Below are positions 1 through 12,061 of a DNA stretch of 64,000 nucleotides, piece after piece; the first letter of the stretch is position 1, and each line of letters begins with the position of its first letter. The stretch is from Stereum hirsutum FP-91666 SS1 (taxonomy: Eukaryota; Basidiomycota; Agaricomycetes; Russulales; Stereaceae). Location: the NCBI RefSeq assembly GCF_000264905.1, contig NW_006763131.1:1351253-1415252 (forward strand), given 5' to 3'. The position numbers were made by a program, and so were the translations under genes. A model generated the notes under the pieces. It had not been told where the DNA came from and did no database searches. It was given only the letters and a program-made list of their open reading frames with translations.

Positions 1-1529
1 CACATTGCCCACAGTCGTCACTATGTAAGGCCGAACATTCCACTTTATTCACCTCTATCTCAACAACGTTGCTCCCCCGGCCACCTCACAGAATCATCTG
101 CTCTACTCGAATGTATCAAAACCTGTCGGACTACGCGTACGTTCCATCATCGTATACATATTTCGCTGAGGGGATACTGCTCACGCTGCACCGCAATGAT
201 TCTTCAGTGAAAAGTCTCACGATGCAGAACCATTCAGTACACTGGTTTTTCCAAGCGGGCACGAACAGGTGGACGTTGAACAGAATTCCGCGGGCATACA
301 CAATGCTCCTCTGGGTCTTGAGACTTCCGACATTGACGGGTCAGCACTGTGATATCGTCGCTCATCTCGTATTCATGTATCCCGCGATTGAACACAGACT
401 TCCCGTCATCACTCGATAATAATACTACCAGGCGACGTGTATGAGTATCTGATAGTTCAAATAAAGAGACATACGTGGTTCACCTTATCGAAGGTCGGTT
501 TCTGCCTGTGACAAGCTGGACTTGTCTCCAACACGGGCAAATTCAACGACTCGCTTAGTTACAGTATGCAGGATAGGCGCCAAATAGTAGCTCCCCTAGG
601 CTTAGCCGTTCACTTGATCTTGCTCTGCCGAGAATTGGAAGCAAGAACTAGATCTAGCGGGAAGGATAGAAGTACGACTTCCGATTCTCTTACAGGCCCA
701 GATAACAATAGTACTCCTTTGCGCTTTGCGGCGCTTGATTGAGCGGGTGTGGACTGATGTTGTCCCCGTTCGACGATGCAGACCTTTCCTTTCTTTATGC
801 GTAACTTTGAGATGCGAGGGATTCTAATTTTAGTGGCATACCATCTATCTATCCAGTAACCACATGGAGTTCGGCAAGTTAGGAAGTTTACGATGGGCCA
901 CATCATTTACACGTGCCAGATGTGTTCTACAAGTTGCGGCGCAATATCATGTCATGGTTCTGTCCCGAGCTCCAAATGGTACTGTTCATAATCTGACATA
1001 TTTTGAGCTCTGAGAGTACCACACCGGCAGGAGGTATTTCTGCGTACCACAGCATAAAGCGCTCATTCATCATCAAGATGTTCTCCCGCCGCGATCGCCA
1101 CGAGTGAGATCAAAGTGAGATGCAGTACCAATGAGAGCGGAGCGTAGACATTTCCCTCGACTATATGGCCAAGTATGTGGTAAAACCATGCCCTCCTTTT
1201 ACTGGCCACCGTTGAGATTATTCGAAAGACAGTACTTCGGCTGGTACTTAAGTAGGATTGAAAGCCCGGCCTGGGAGTGTGGCACTGGTGAGGTACTGCG
1301 TCACCGGTACAGTACCGATCAATTGGCCATGGCTTGTTCGGAGCCGTGCCTGTGGCGCCAAGCGTCTCACCCTTTGAAATGTGTTACATATATCACCGCC
1401 TGGTCGCAGTCCTCTCTCGGCCTCCTTCTCCTTCCCTCCCTTCCATCTCTACCTTTCGCTCTTCCCTTCATCTCGCTTTCTATGCTTTGTTGCTATTTGT
1501 GACGTGCATAGCAATAGCGTAAACCCATA
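1..1529. other. Gene-free left flank with CT-rich promoter tract
   Basis: I find no supportable gene here. The open frames are short, lack recognisable domains and several begin at non-ATG codons. Bases about 1411-1480 form a strongly pyrimidine-rich tract just before the start codon of the copper-fist gene, a common promoter or 5' leader feature of highly transcribed fungal genes. Several copies of the short word GGTAC lie between about 1170 and 1315. I attach no function to them. Confidence 0.5.
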
Positions 1530-3247
1530 ATGGTGCGTACCTCCAGGAAAACCTTTGACCACACGTAGCTTATGGTCCGTCGTATAGGTATTTATCAACA
1601 ATCAGAAGTTTGCTTGGTACGCACTCACCTGCACTTCAGAAGAAACGTTCTCTAATATGTTCTTCAATCGTCGCACTGAAACAGCGAATCCTGTATCAAA
1701 GGCCACCGTTCCTCATCATGCTCCCATACCGACCGCCCATTGTACGAAATCAAGAAGAAAGGCCGCCCTGTATCCCAATGCGAACGCTGCCGCGAGCTAC
1801 GCAGTACGAAGCGTGTACATTCGAAGTGTACCTGCTCAGATTCACGAGCATCGAACAGCCACGAGACTGAGAAGGCATTTGGGACGAAACGTAAGTGGCC
1901 CTGTCATCTGAGCGGGATTTTGCTATCTTCAGGGTCTCCTCTTGACCCGTTGTGATGTTATATGACCGTCTATTCTTACCACTCTTCTAAGACAGAGAAG
2001 AGATACATCCCAATCGTTCCTGCGTTACCCAATGGCCTTAAAGACGCGATAGGAGAGCGATCATCGGATACCCCCGTCCAACTGTCCAATCCACGACAAC
2101 AAGGTAAGATTCAGACACATCTCCATTTGGCACTCAATCTCTTCAGGCAGTGGTTTGCGTCGGATTGCTGACTTCACACGTCCGCACAGTCGAATCCTTG
2201 CTGAACCCCTGCCGGTGTGGTGACGTGTGGAATTGTCAATGCAGAACGTACCCCGAGAGCTCTGCTACCGGTGAGAACACGTTTAGACCTGCCGGAAATG
2301 GATTGGCCACACTAGCTCGAGCAGCTGCCCTATGTTGTGGCGAGACGTCGCTGTCCCAGCCCGAGACGAATCGGTCCCCGTCTGCTCAGAACGCCCGATT
2401 CAGCCTCACTCCTCCATTGTCACACCCTATGCGCAAGCATCGTCGCTCCCCCACTCCTCCACGTATCTCCAATTCGTCATACCCCAAACGTGCAAGGTCA
2501 TACCAGTCACCGGAAACAGAGTTCGCGCTCCCACCATTACAATTTACGTCTCAAGAGAAGTCCATCGTACCCACTCCTTTCTCGATGCCACCGTTATCGC
2601 CACATGATCATCTACATGTTCCCGAACATCCCAATTTCCCTACGTCAATGCCACCATTCAGCACACTCAATCGACTCGCGGGCACAGGATGCACATGCGG
2701 TCTTCAATGTGCGTGCCCTGACTGTGCCGAACACCGCACAGACGGCCCCGGAGAAGACGATACTCAGTCCGCGGAGCTCGACTTCGAACTCGGATTCAGC
2801 GAAGGTCAAAGCACTCTACGTGTGGCATCATCCGGTCATGCCAAGAAGGATTGCGGAGAAGGATGTACATCCTGCGTTGATGAGAATCTTCGTGAGGTTG
2901 ATCTCTCCGGAGTCGGCGGAGCTCGTAGCTCACATTCGTGGCACGGTCCCGCCACGGGCACATTTGGCGGGCATTCGGCACTTGAGAGCTTCTTTGCCCA
3001 CGCAGCTCGTATTCCACCCCCTGGAGGACCCGTGGCCTTACCGAAGTTGTGCTGTGGCGGTTCATGCGGCTGTGGGAAGTCCTGCGGGTGCGGAGGAGAA
3101 TGCAATGGTTGTTGCAAGGATCGCAGCGCCAGTCCGGGGAGTTCTGGTGGGAATAGGGACGAAGTGGGTGATAAGATCTCGTCGTGTGTGCCTTCTGCTA
3201 GTGCAATGGGTGTCGGCGCTAGAGTGAAGAAGTCGTGTTGCTCTTAG
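1530..3247 (+). CDS. CUF1: Copper-fist transcription factor (Cuf1/Mac1/Ace1-like)
   Basis: This is a copper-sensing DNA-binding regulator of copper and iron uptake or detoxification genes. Five exons fit: 1530-1532, 1588-1616, 1685-1890, 1996-2103 and 2190-3247. Together they give 1404 bases, or 467 residues. The first exon is only the ATG. The N-terminal copper fist reads KFACESCIKGHRSSSC, then HTDRP, KKKGRPVSQCERCRELR and HSKCTC, which contains the zinc cysteines, the GRP minor-groove motif and the CTC copper site. Downstream come cysteine clusters (NPCRCGDVWNCQC, CTCGLQCACPDC, and CCGGSCGCGKSCGCGGEC near the C-terminus) like those of basidiomycete Cuf1. Activator and repressor roles differ between species, so the target genes are unknown. 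The pyrimidine tract just upstream is the likely promoter. Confidence 0.9.
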
Positions 3248-3831
3248 CTAATGTAGTCACATGTCTGTATCTTTTCTGGTTCACTTTTGGTTTACTTACT
3301 TTTGGGAATCGAACACTTCTACTGGTTATTATTTGTAAATTGCAGTCTCGGCGCCTTCAAATGCCCTTCGACAATGCCACTGTGTTCCAAATCTCGCAAT
3401 TCTGTTTAATCATGATCTCCGTGCTCTTGAGTATTATTGACGAGCTTGAGCAGTTCACTGGTGTAGAGCACAAAATTTAACGGCGGAGGTTGCGGTAGCC
3501 TTCGACACGGCCGGCCCGGAGTTAATACCCCATTAGGTTCCATCCCCTGCTCTAACATTGAGTTCCACAGTATTTACCAACTCCCTCTCGTACTGTAGAT
3601 AGTTGACTAGTACCTACTTTCAGCGCCCCTGGCTTTCGCCGGCGCTATACAAATGCAATCGATTTAAAAAATAAATAAAAAAAACCCCCCATTAGGGATG
3701 TGAAGAGTGTCCGTGTCCGAGTCGTGGGAACTTGTGTCGTTCAACTTCAGGCAGTTGCCGGTCTTCAACGACTGTTCTTGTTCATCTACAACCACAACAG
3801 ACTCCCTATCCTCTCCTAGTCAACTTTGGTC
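3248..3831. other. Intergenic region with A/C low-complexity run
   Basis: This holds the 3' flank of the copper-fist gene and the promoter of the F-box gene. Bases about 3665-3690 are a low-complexity run of A and then C. I see no gene. The open frame just after the copper-fist stop shows no similarity I recognise and is probably untranslated 3' sequence. Confidence 0.5.
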
Positions 3832-6281
3832 ATGGCTCCTGCAAAACGTAAGAACAAGGGCAAGGGTAAGGGTAAGTCCAAACCTGAACCCGCGCAGAAG
3901 CCTGCTGGCAGCGCGCCGACGAGGAAGGGGAAAGCCAGTCCTAGTACTAGTACTAGTAAGTCGGATACCAAAGATGTAGAAGGTGTGTACCACAGCTATG
4001 AGATGCAAATGCTCGATTCAGACCGGTGTATATTCTCCTTTTATGTACATTGACTGCTCACTGTCTATCCTCTTTGTTATCAAATGCCATCTTCCCAGAC
4101 CATAAACCTCCGGCGAAACGTGCTAAGAAAGCACCAGCCAAGAATGTGAAGGCGACCACCAATGGACCACCTAGAAGACTGCAAGGCCGCCTGAAGAATC
4201 TTCCAACGCTCCCACTTGATATGCTCTCTGAGGTCTGCTCGACTTTTTCCGACATTGACCATATCAGACACTGACACACACTCCCACCCAACGCGACTCT
4301 CATCTGATCTAGATTTTTAGCCATCTTCATCCAAAGGACCTTGTCACTCTCTCACGTGTCTCGAAGGCATTCCGACAAATCTTGATGGATAAAAGTATCA
4401 AATGGCTCTGGAAGCGTACATGGAAGAGTTTCGTTGAGGTAGGGGTACCTATATGCCCAGAAGATATTGCAGAGCCTCGTTGGGCGAACCTGCTCTTTGG
4501 CGGTGCAATCTGTCATGTAAGTGCCCTGAGTATTTTTATCGGACAGAAGGCGTGCATAGTATATGAACTAAGAAAACTCGATGCCCTCAGTCGTGCGCTG
4601 TCTCGAGGGTCATTACGATCGACTTTGCTTTGCGGCGTAGGATCTGCAACTATTGTCTCAATGAATAGTAAGTGGCTACGAACAATCTGTACCGAAAATC
4701 GGCCTGTCACACTGACAATCACTCACGCAGCCTTGTGGACTCAGTCGAGGACGATCCGGAGGTGCGCATTACTTCGAAAATGATGGATGATCTGATGATT
4801 GTCTGTCTGCCGTGCGCACAATGTACGTTCATTTTTAATGCTACATTGCGTCAGCTCATTCTAAGTCACAACAGTCAATCCTCGGGATGAGAAGGGAGTG
4901 GTGTTAGAAGGCGACTTTTGGTGGGACGAGGACGTCATCAAGCTCAAGGACGAAGTCGAAGTTCTCATTCGTGATGTTGCGACCGAAGATATCGACACAG
5001 TTCTGGAGAGTTTCAAACAATCAAAGGAGATCGAAGCGGCAAAATTTTCTTCAGTACGCCCTAACACCCCAAACCGGTTCATATAACAATTCTATTAACT
5101 CGCGTTTCCGATATCGACTAGCACGCGGAGGAATGTAGCCAGTGGTATGATCGCACGCAGAAGGAGCGCTACCATGCAAAGAAAAGGAGGAGCCAACAGC
5201 GATATTTAGAGTCGGTTTTTCACTCCATCTCCTCTAATCTTCAGTGTCACGTCTCATTGTCCGTCTTTTTCTAGCATCCGGGACCGTTGTCTTTCTTTGG
5301 GGTATGAGGTGAGGGACGTTGCTACCGTTGCTGAGCATCCCAGGGTATGCTCTGATATACCATTGACCGATGCGTGTAAGTGATCCCTCAATGCCCTCTT
5401 GACCCGGAACTCATTCAGCACGACACAGCTTGGGCCCGCACTTTTCCTCTCATCCAAGCTGATTTAGATCGGGCCAAAGACTCAAGGCTTGCACGTCGAC
5501 AGCAGAGGCGCGATGCATGTTGGGAAATCCTTGCTTCTGGGCTGAAAACTTATCGTCAAAAATTCATCAAAGTAGACGCCGCGTGTCTCCCTCAGAACGA
5601 GGATATCAACGAATTCAAGAAGCTGCGTGAGTGGATCGACGACAACGAAGGAATTCCAACGAGCGCCGACAGGGCTTATCGCTTCCTCAAGTCGATGGCC
5701 AATGAGCTCAACGCCTGGGGTGCACAGAGGAGGGCCAGTATTCTTGCTCTCAATGGTTTGAATAATTCGGGTTTGGAACTCGCGACGACCGTGTTCTCCC
5801 GTTCGCGCTCGAGTTTCCCGTCGCTCGTACTCCTACACGAGGAGGAAGTATTTTCCTGTCGGGGCCCAATGCCCAAGGACCTGCCTACCCTGGACACTAC
5901 GGCACAGGCCGCCGTTTTGTCGATCCTGGACATACTCAAACTTGATCGCGTCACGACTACTAAATGGGCGTTGGACTGCCTCAAATGTGAATTCCTCTGT
6001 CTGAACTGTCCAGCAGAGCTCCCCAGACGACAAGGTCGCCATAAGTTCCATCATGAACCGAGAATACCCCTGACATGGAGAAACGCTGTGAGTCATGGAC
6101 CGTATTTCTCATATCGATACATTCGCTGACCATCGTTATGGCGCAGGTCAACCACCACTTGGCCTGGTCCCAGGTAAAGCAGGCGGGTCACGACGTTCCA
6201 CGATGGGAACTCCTAGAAGAGGACGCGAAGGATGATGCCCATAGCGGGTCCGAAGATTATGCTTCTGAAGATTCCGAGTAA
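3832..6281 (+). CDS. F-box protein with basic N-terminus and paired cysteines
   Basis: This is a probable substrate-recognition subunit of an SCF ubiquitin ligase. Translation starts at MAPAKRKNKG in a lysine-rich, low-complexity N-terminus of about 50 residues. After the first intron (donor after 3982) comes a second basic stretch, then the F-box: LPTLPLDMLSE joined over an intron to IFSHLHPKDLVTLSRVSKAF. A region of WANLLFGG followed by CHSC and later CNYC resembles a zinc-binding pair that follows the F-box in many mushroom F-box proteins. Further exons carry FWWDEDVIKL, KERYHAKKRR and a long exon from about 5430 to 6088 with another cysteine pair (CEFLCLNC). The C-terminus is acidic. About nine exons can be joined in frame. 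The target is unknown. The family is greatly expanded in Agaricomycetes. Confidence 0.8.
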
Positions 6282-6942
6282 CTTCGTGCTTCAAAGCTTC
6301 AAGCCGGGGCCGCGATTTGCCCTATTCGGTTCAGGATTTCCAGGCAGCGCGTCATCATCAATGTTACAAGAATAGTAGTTGGCATCCGAACATTTCCTTC
6401 CCGAGATGGGTTCAGTTCGTGTAGTAGACGTTCAATATCCGCGTGTTTGTTGTCTACAGTCCGGCATTTGAGAGCCTGTCTATCAAGCGTATTCTTCACT
6501 TCATTTGTACTATTTACACACAGAGAATATTCATTCTGAGGTTCGCCAGATTGCTATTCGGCTTCTTCGACCTTTCAGATTTCCGTTGCTTCTCATTTGC
6601 CTCGAGTTCTTTCGTGATTCACTGATCCATTAGGAAGGAAGTTAATTTTACACTCACAATCGCCTTCCATGCAAGTGTCACTATGCTTCACTGATCAGTG
6701 GGCCGGCCCCGGAGACTGAGAACGCTCGGAGTACAATGACAGTATCTGACTGTGATGTGTGCTTTGCTACGTGACATCCCATTTGGGGAGAATCTGGTCT
6801 TGTCATGGCTGAAGCGCTGACACGCTGTGTACCACGGGAGAAGGCGACCATCCTGAACATTTTGTTATATACTTGACGGTCTTCATGCTTATCCTTGCAT
6901 GCAGCGCTCCCCGGCCCCAATCATCCATAGCACCGCGGCGGA
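6282..6942. other. Intergenic region, no gene seen
   Basis: The 3' flank of the F-box gene and the promoter of the MIF4G gene. Both strands hold only short frames without recognisable domains. Confidence 0.45.
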
Positions 6943-9020
6943 ATGTATGGTACGTTGTTCGTCCATTCTACGCAATGATTCGCGGTGAACATGACTGAAA
7001 TCTACTATCTCAGGCAACAGTCCTTCCTCGAGAGCCAGTTTGGCAACTACACAATACCCCACACCCCCACACAGCGTAGCCTCAGGAAGTTCGACAGCTT
7101 CGCCTGTCTCTTCACGCACCCCAACGCCACCGCCAGCGGGATCGCCTCCCCGTGTTAGATCCATTGAGGAACCTATCGAGGACCTAGTACTGAGAGCGCG
7201 CCGTGAATTCGACAACGTATTCACCCGTTTGCTTTCAGAGCTCGCAGAGGCGAGGAAGGCGCACCGTACCCGCGAACAATTGGAGGAGAGACTAGGCTCC
7301 ATGCTCTCGGCAATGCGTTTGAATGAGCGGGCAGACGAAGACTTGTCCAATGCGCTACACGAGGTTGCCCGTATTTGGAGGGACAGAGGACGGGATAAGG
7401 ATGTGGTGGCGGAGCTAGAGCGGATGAAAAAACTTGTTCGGTCAATGGGCCGGGTAAAACGTGTGAGGGTAGTCAGTCCTGGCTCGGAGACTTCGTCAAT
7501 TAGGGTACGTAGGGTTACAGTATGCCTTGTTGTCTATGTTCCCGGGTTTGGAAATACGTATGCTAACACAACGTCATGGCGTCTTGATGATATGTTTGGT
7601 TATAGGCTACGCATCGCACAGCGTATAGAACAAACCGGCCGTCTTCGTCAACGTCGAGTCCATCGAGCTTGCCTACGCCTGAGGTATGTGCCATTTACGT
7701 TCTCAAGTCTCTAAATCCTCTTGTCAACGGATACCATTCAAAGCCTATCGCGTGGGGTACGGCGTCTCCTACACCTTCCATCACGCAAGCATTCGCAAGC
7801 CCACCGGGAGCACAGGTGGGCCGACAGTGCATCTGGCATTGATTACTTTGTACTCATATCAGCCATAAATAATCTAGATCGCGGGATGGGACGTACCGCA
7901 AGGAAACATAAACCAGGTATGACACACCGCCGAGCACATCTTGATTCCCGCGTTGACTAGTCGTCCTAGAACGAGGGTTGGGGCCAATCGCCAGCAGCGC
8001 CCCTCATCCTCTCTCCCATTCAAGATATCCGCATTTCTTCGTCTGAAAACGACATCGTCGCCGACTGGAATTATACAAACCCCCTTCCCCGTCTCCCGAT
8101 CTCTCCCGGTGCTCCTCGTCTCGACACGGTAACCTTCAGAGTCAAGAAACTTCTCGAGATCCGCCTCTGGCACGAAGACAGACACACCTACATCTCCGAC
8201 CAACTCGTCGCATGCGCCAACACCAATAGCACGGGCGGTTCCGACTCGGGGGACAACGGCAGGACTTTGGATCATGTTATCAAGCTCGTGTTCGAGAAAG
8301 CCGTGGAGAGCAGTCCGGTAACGATCTGGCGCTATGCAAAACTCTGCCTGAAGTTGATGGCGGAGAGCTCGCCAAGAGTCGAGTTGAAGGAACCGCCGTT
8401 GCTGTATGGTCCTAAGTCGGATGGCGCCCAACAACCTTTGGCGGGTCCACGATTGCTCCGGGCGTTGTTGTTGAGTCGATGTCGCACCGCGTTCGATGCG
8501 GGACCAGAAAGGTTTGACCCTGAGAATGTGGTCACGATAAGTGATAGGACTTTCGTGAAGGGTAGGTTGAGGCCGATATACCCCAGTCCCTGGCAGTTGT
8601 ATATGGCGAAGAAGAGGTGGTATGGCTTGATGAGGTTCATCGGTGAACTTTGGATGGTGGGGATGATATCTGAGCAGATCGTGGTGGATTGTGGGGAGCG
8701 ATTAATGGAGCGGGCTGAAAGAGATGAGGAAGATGGCGTACAGGCAGTGGGCATATTCTTGATGACTGTGGGAAAGAACTTGGAGGATCAGCGGAAAGAG
8801 ACGATGGACGGGTGGTTCGAGAGGTTGAGGATTATGGGGAAATTGTGGAGAGACGAGCCCAGGGAGAACATGATGTTGATTGTAAGCCAACTTTCAACCA
8901 TGCGCGTGCCGGACAATTCGTTGTGAGCTGACGTCCTAATTATCGCAGGACCTTATAGAACAGCGCAAACAGGGATGGGGGATCGATGAGATTTCGAGAA
9001 GGACATGGCCCAAGTTATGA
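6943..9020 (+). CDS. MIF4G-domain protein, divergent eIF4G-like
   Basis: The strongest evidence is the exon at about 8100-8883, which reads TVTFRVKKLLEIRL, then ISDQLVACAN, then TLDHVIKLVFEKAVESSP and YAKLCLKLMAE. This is the pattern of the MIF4G domain of eIF4G, the scaffold that binds eIF4A. The last exon ends in WGIDEISRRTWPKL with a stop at 9018-9020. Upstream lies a Pro/Ser-rich N-terminus and a charged, probably coiled segment around 7180-7460. The best start is a 7-base exon (6943-6949, ATG TAT G) spliced to 7014, which keeps phase. The middle exons (about 7500-8050) are less certain. The protein is far shorter than a full eIF4G and I do not see an eIF4E-binding motif, so it may be a regulator or decoy and not the general initiation factor. 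Confidence 0.65.
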
Positions 9021-9248
9021 TCGATGCGGATGTCGCGGCATTAGCCTGTAAGCTGGCGGTGCACGGGTTTTTTCCGTATCTTAGCTAGCTCTTCGGCGGT
9101 CCTTCGATGGGCACGCAGCAAAGTGAATAAGTTACAAAACATTGTGAGCACCACGAAAGCAAGGTGTGATAATACAACAAGAGGATGCGGTGGTATAGGA
9201 ATGATCTTCGGTAGTAGTGCCATGAATCGTTCCAATAACTTCACAGGG

Positions 9249-10272
9249 TTAAACGCTATAAGCAAGAAGATCCAGGAGTGTCAATTCGAAGTAAAGTAGA
9301 AAGTTAATCAAGGTCACGCACTCGTCATCTTATTAGGTTCGATGGTCACGACCGAGTTAGGTTATGGATGAGGATAATAGACGGAAGGTAAACATACCGT
9401 GATATACAAAAGTTGTCTGCCGATAAGACAGGTCCACGACATCAGCGCTACGGAACGAACGAGACAAGGTGAGAGTGCCGACCTTCTTCGGGTTATCCGG
9501 AGCGGTACGGACGTATCTGTCGTTGTCTGGTGGCCTAAAAATTTAACAGATTAAGACCATGTCGCATCTTCCACCTAATGTAGACACTCACAGCTCCTTC
9601 TTCTGCAAACACATCGAGTGATATCGGCATCAACAGTTCTAGACGGGCACGATGTGGCCAGGAGGACAGCTTACTCTGCAAGAAGCGAGCATACTCTGCA
9701 TCGTCACACATACTGCTATAACACTGAGGACTGGAGACCATTCGTTTCCCAAAATGGAGGCACAAATCTAGTTGTGCGAAGAAGAAATGAGGTTCAGGGC
9801 GCCACACGGAGGATAAGTACGCACATGTCCGTTGGTATAAACGTGCTGAGTGATATTTGAGTTAGACCGTGGAGGAATCGCAGGATGTAGAGGAACGCAC
9901 AGGATGAATCGGAGGTTTCCATTTGTTGTCTGACACAAACTGAACAGCAGGAGCAGAGAATGGGTAGCTTCCGTCGAAGCGGAATTTGAGCGCAAACCTC
10001 TCGCTCTGAGTCAAAAGAGATGAGTTACAGAGACGCTAAGGACTGAAAGACGATGACGTACCTTGTACTGACTCTCGCCGAGTACCTCTATCGTGAATAT
10101 CCAAGTCTCGAGGTCATCTGCCTGCAGTATTTCGATGCCTGTTCGAACAGATGTCGGTATCAAACTAGGTAGATTGGAGTCTGGAGACTCGCGGTAGCAT
10201 ACCAACTGGACAGCCCTGAGACTTAATTTCCGTCAGTTCTTTAGCCAGTCGTCTGTTATTCTTCGAAGCCAT
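9249..10272 (-). CDS. UBE2W: Ubiquitin-conjugating enzyme E2, UBE2W/UBC16-like
   Basis: This E2 carries activated ubiquitin on a cysteine. In animals UBE2W is unusual in attaching ubiquitin to the alpha-amino group of substrates. The start is MASKNNRRLAKELTEI at 10272. Later exons read DDLETWIFTIEVLGES, FRFDGSYPFSAPAVQF, HVYTNGH joined to ICASILGNEWSPVLS (the catalytic Cys lies in ICAS), then SMLASCR, KKEL, PPDNDRYVRTAPDNPKKT and TFVYHDDDV with a stop at 9249-9251. The HPHVY(T/S)NGHIC block and the YHDD ending are diagnostic of UBE2W. At least eight exons fit, one of only 11 bases (9592-9602). A hydrophobic frame beyond the stop (9041-9265) is left out as 3' untranslated sequence. The 3' end faces that of the MIF4G gene, 228 bp away. 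Confidence 0.85.
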
Positions 10273-10797
10273 ATCTAGCGACCCAAGCAAAGAGAACGAA
10301 GCAGTCAAGCAATTGAGCAGGAAGTGGCGCTCCGCAGGTTTGACCGCGCTCCTGTCTGCCATCACCGGCGGTCCGCCGCGGCTTGAGCGAAGCCGGTACA
10401 AACAAGCACACACATGTCCCTCGCGGTATAAAGGTCACGATTTTCGCGTGCATTCTGGTTTTTCTTCAATGTCATCGTCTCCGCCATAGAGTCACTTGGC
10501 TTCCCATTATTTTTACAGAAGGGATTTACAGGCGCTCGTGGAGACGAAGAAGAAATCGCTCGTCACTGTCTGCGTTGGCTAGTAGACAAGGCTGGTCAAC
10601 ATGGATTTTGGCGCGCAACATACTTTTTTTCTTTGCTTCTGTCTTTCTTTTGCATGCTCTTATGCTGCCGTATCTTACAGTACAAGAATTGCGAATTCTA
10701 TTTCTTTCGCACCAGACATACACACCTACTAGCACTGAGCAGGAAGCATACAAAATCTATAAAATACGGTCGACATCCACTCGAAGGCAGCACGAAC
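10273..10797. other. Spacer between E2 promoter and HEM3 terminator
   Basis: No gene seen. One plus-strand frame of about 170 codons spans much of it, but its product is low-complexity, matches nothing I know and runs into the HEM3 coding exon, so I treat it as chance. Confidence 0.45.
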
Positions 10798-12061
10798 CTA
10801 TACGGCCGCTGCCCCAGTCTGTTCTTCCATCCTCTCCTCGATTTTGTGCACTTCTTCTGTTGTCTTGTCCTCCCCAATCCTCGTCTCCCGATCCTTCGTG
10901 ATTGCGTCCAAAATTTGCTTCCCCCCGCTATCCAACAACTGTCTTGCCAACCTCGATCCTACGGCCTCCGCGTCCTCCACACTCCTGAGCACCTCTTTCA
11001 GCTCTTCCACCACATGCTGCTGTCCATCGATCGAAGTCACAGACCCAACAATCACCAATCTCGCCTCCCGCGATCCTTCGCCCTCATCCTTGATCACCTC
11101 TAACTCACTATGCACGCCCACAGGGACGCTACACCCTCCTTCGAGCACACGCAAGCAGGCGCGTTCGGCGAGACATTTCCATTGAGTCTGCCAGTGCGTG
11201 AGGGCTTTGCAGAAGGCGATCATCTTGGTGTCGTTGGAGCGGATTTCGACTCCGAGGGCACCTTGGCCAACGGCGTGGAAGAGTGTCGGAGCTACGATGT
11301 CGGAGGCGATGCGCCCTCCGAGGTCTTGTCGGACGAGGCCTGCTTTTGCGAGGATGATAGCTGCGAACGGTCCATCGGGGGCATCGAGTTTCGATAGACG
11401 TGTGGTCCTGTGGCACACCCAATTCTTGAATTTACGCTAAGCATGGATGGAGTTATGGGAAGCACGTACAAGTTTCCGCGCTTGAAATGACCGAACAGAA
11501 ATGGCGATGATAATGTCCAGAAATTGGTGGATTAGACGTGTAACTGTAAGAGTGTATATACAGACGTACGACATCCTTGAACACAAGATGCGGGTACTTC
11601 CTCTTCAGCTGTGCCACCCTCCGCACACTGCTCGTCCCTATGACGCTTCCCTCCGGCAAGTCATCCAGCGTCTTCACTTCCTTCCCATTCACCTTCAAAC
11701 CCGCCTTCACGACCAGACTATCCGCCGGATCCTCCCTTTCCAAGATCGCGCCCAACGAGCACCCATCCGGCAGTACCGTCGGAACATCCTTGAGACTATG
11801 CACGAGCATGTCGACGATCCCTTCCTTGAGCGCGACCTCGAGTTCTTTGGTCCATAGGGATTTGCCTCCGAGAAGATAAAGTGCTTGCGACTGGTTCTTG
11901 TCGCCTGCGGTGGTCATGAAAGATGTAGTGAATTTGTCGGAGGGGAAGGCGTTCTCGAGAGCATGGACGACGATCATAGTCTGTATTTGAGCGAGTTTCG
12001 ATTCTCGCGATGCGAGTACTACTGGGCGACCCGTCGTTGGCGTGGTGGATGCGGATGCCAT
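10798..12061 (-). CDS. HEM3: Porphobilinogen deaminase (hydroxymethylbilane synthase)
   Basis: This enzyme joins four porphobilinogen molecules into hydroxymethylbilane, the third step of haem synthesis, in the cytosol. Three exons fit exactly: 11570-12061, 11470-11480 and 10798-11407. They total 1113 bases, or 370 residues, the usual size. Visible motifs are [12 protein letters not shown] at the N-terminus, [19 protein letters not shown] with the catalytic Asp, [33 protein letters not shown], and GGCSVPVG, whose Cys holds the dipyrromethane cofactor. The middle exon is only 11 bases and supplies RGN of the substrate-binding loop. The start at MASAST is favoured over an in-frame ATG 19 codons upstream because the family aligns from here. 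Confidence 0.93.

Noticed and set aside
69..419. Open frame of 116 codons at the left edge
   Set aside because: It begins at TTG, shows no domain, and has no splice or promoter support.
9041..9265. Hydrophobic minus-strand frame of 74 codons
   Set aside because: The UBE2W-like gene splices to HDDDV and stops at 9249, in the family's usual way, so this frame lies mostly in the 3' untranslated part.
10383..10901. Plus-strand frame of 172 codons
   Set aside because: It overlaps the HEM3 coding exon antisense, has low-complexity content and no recognisable domain.
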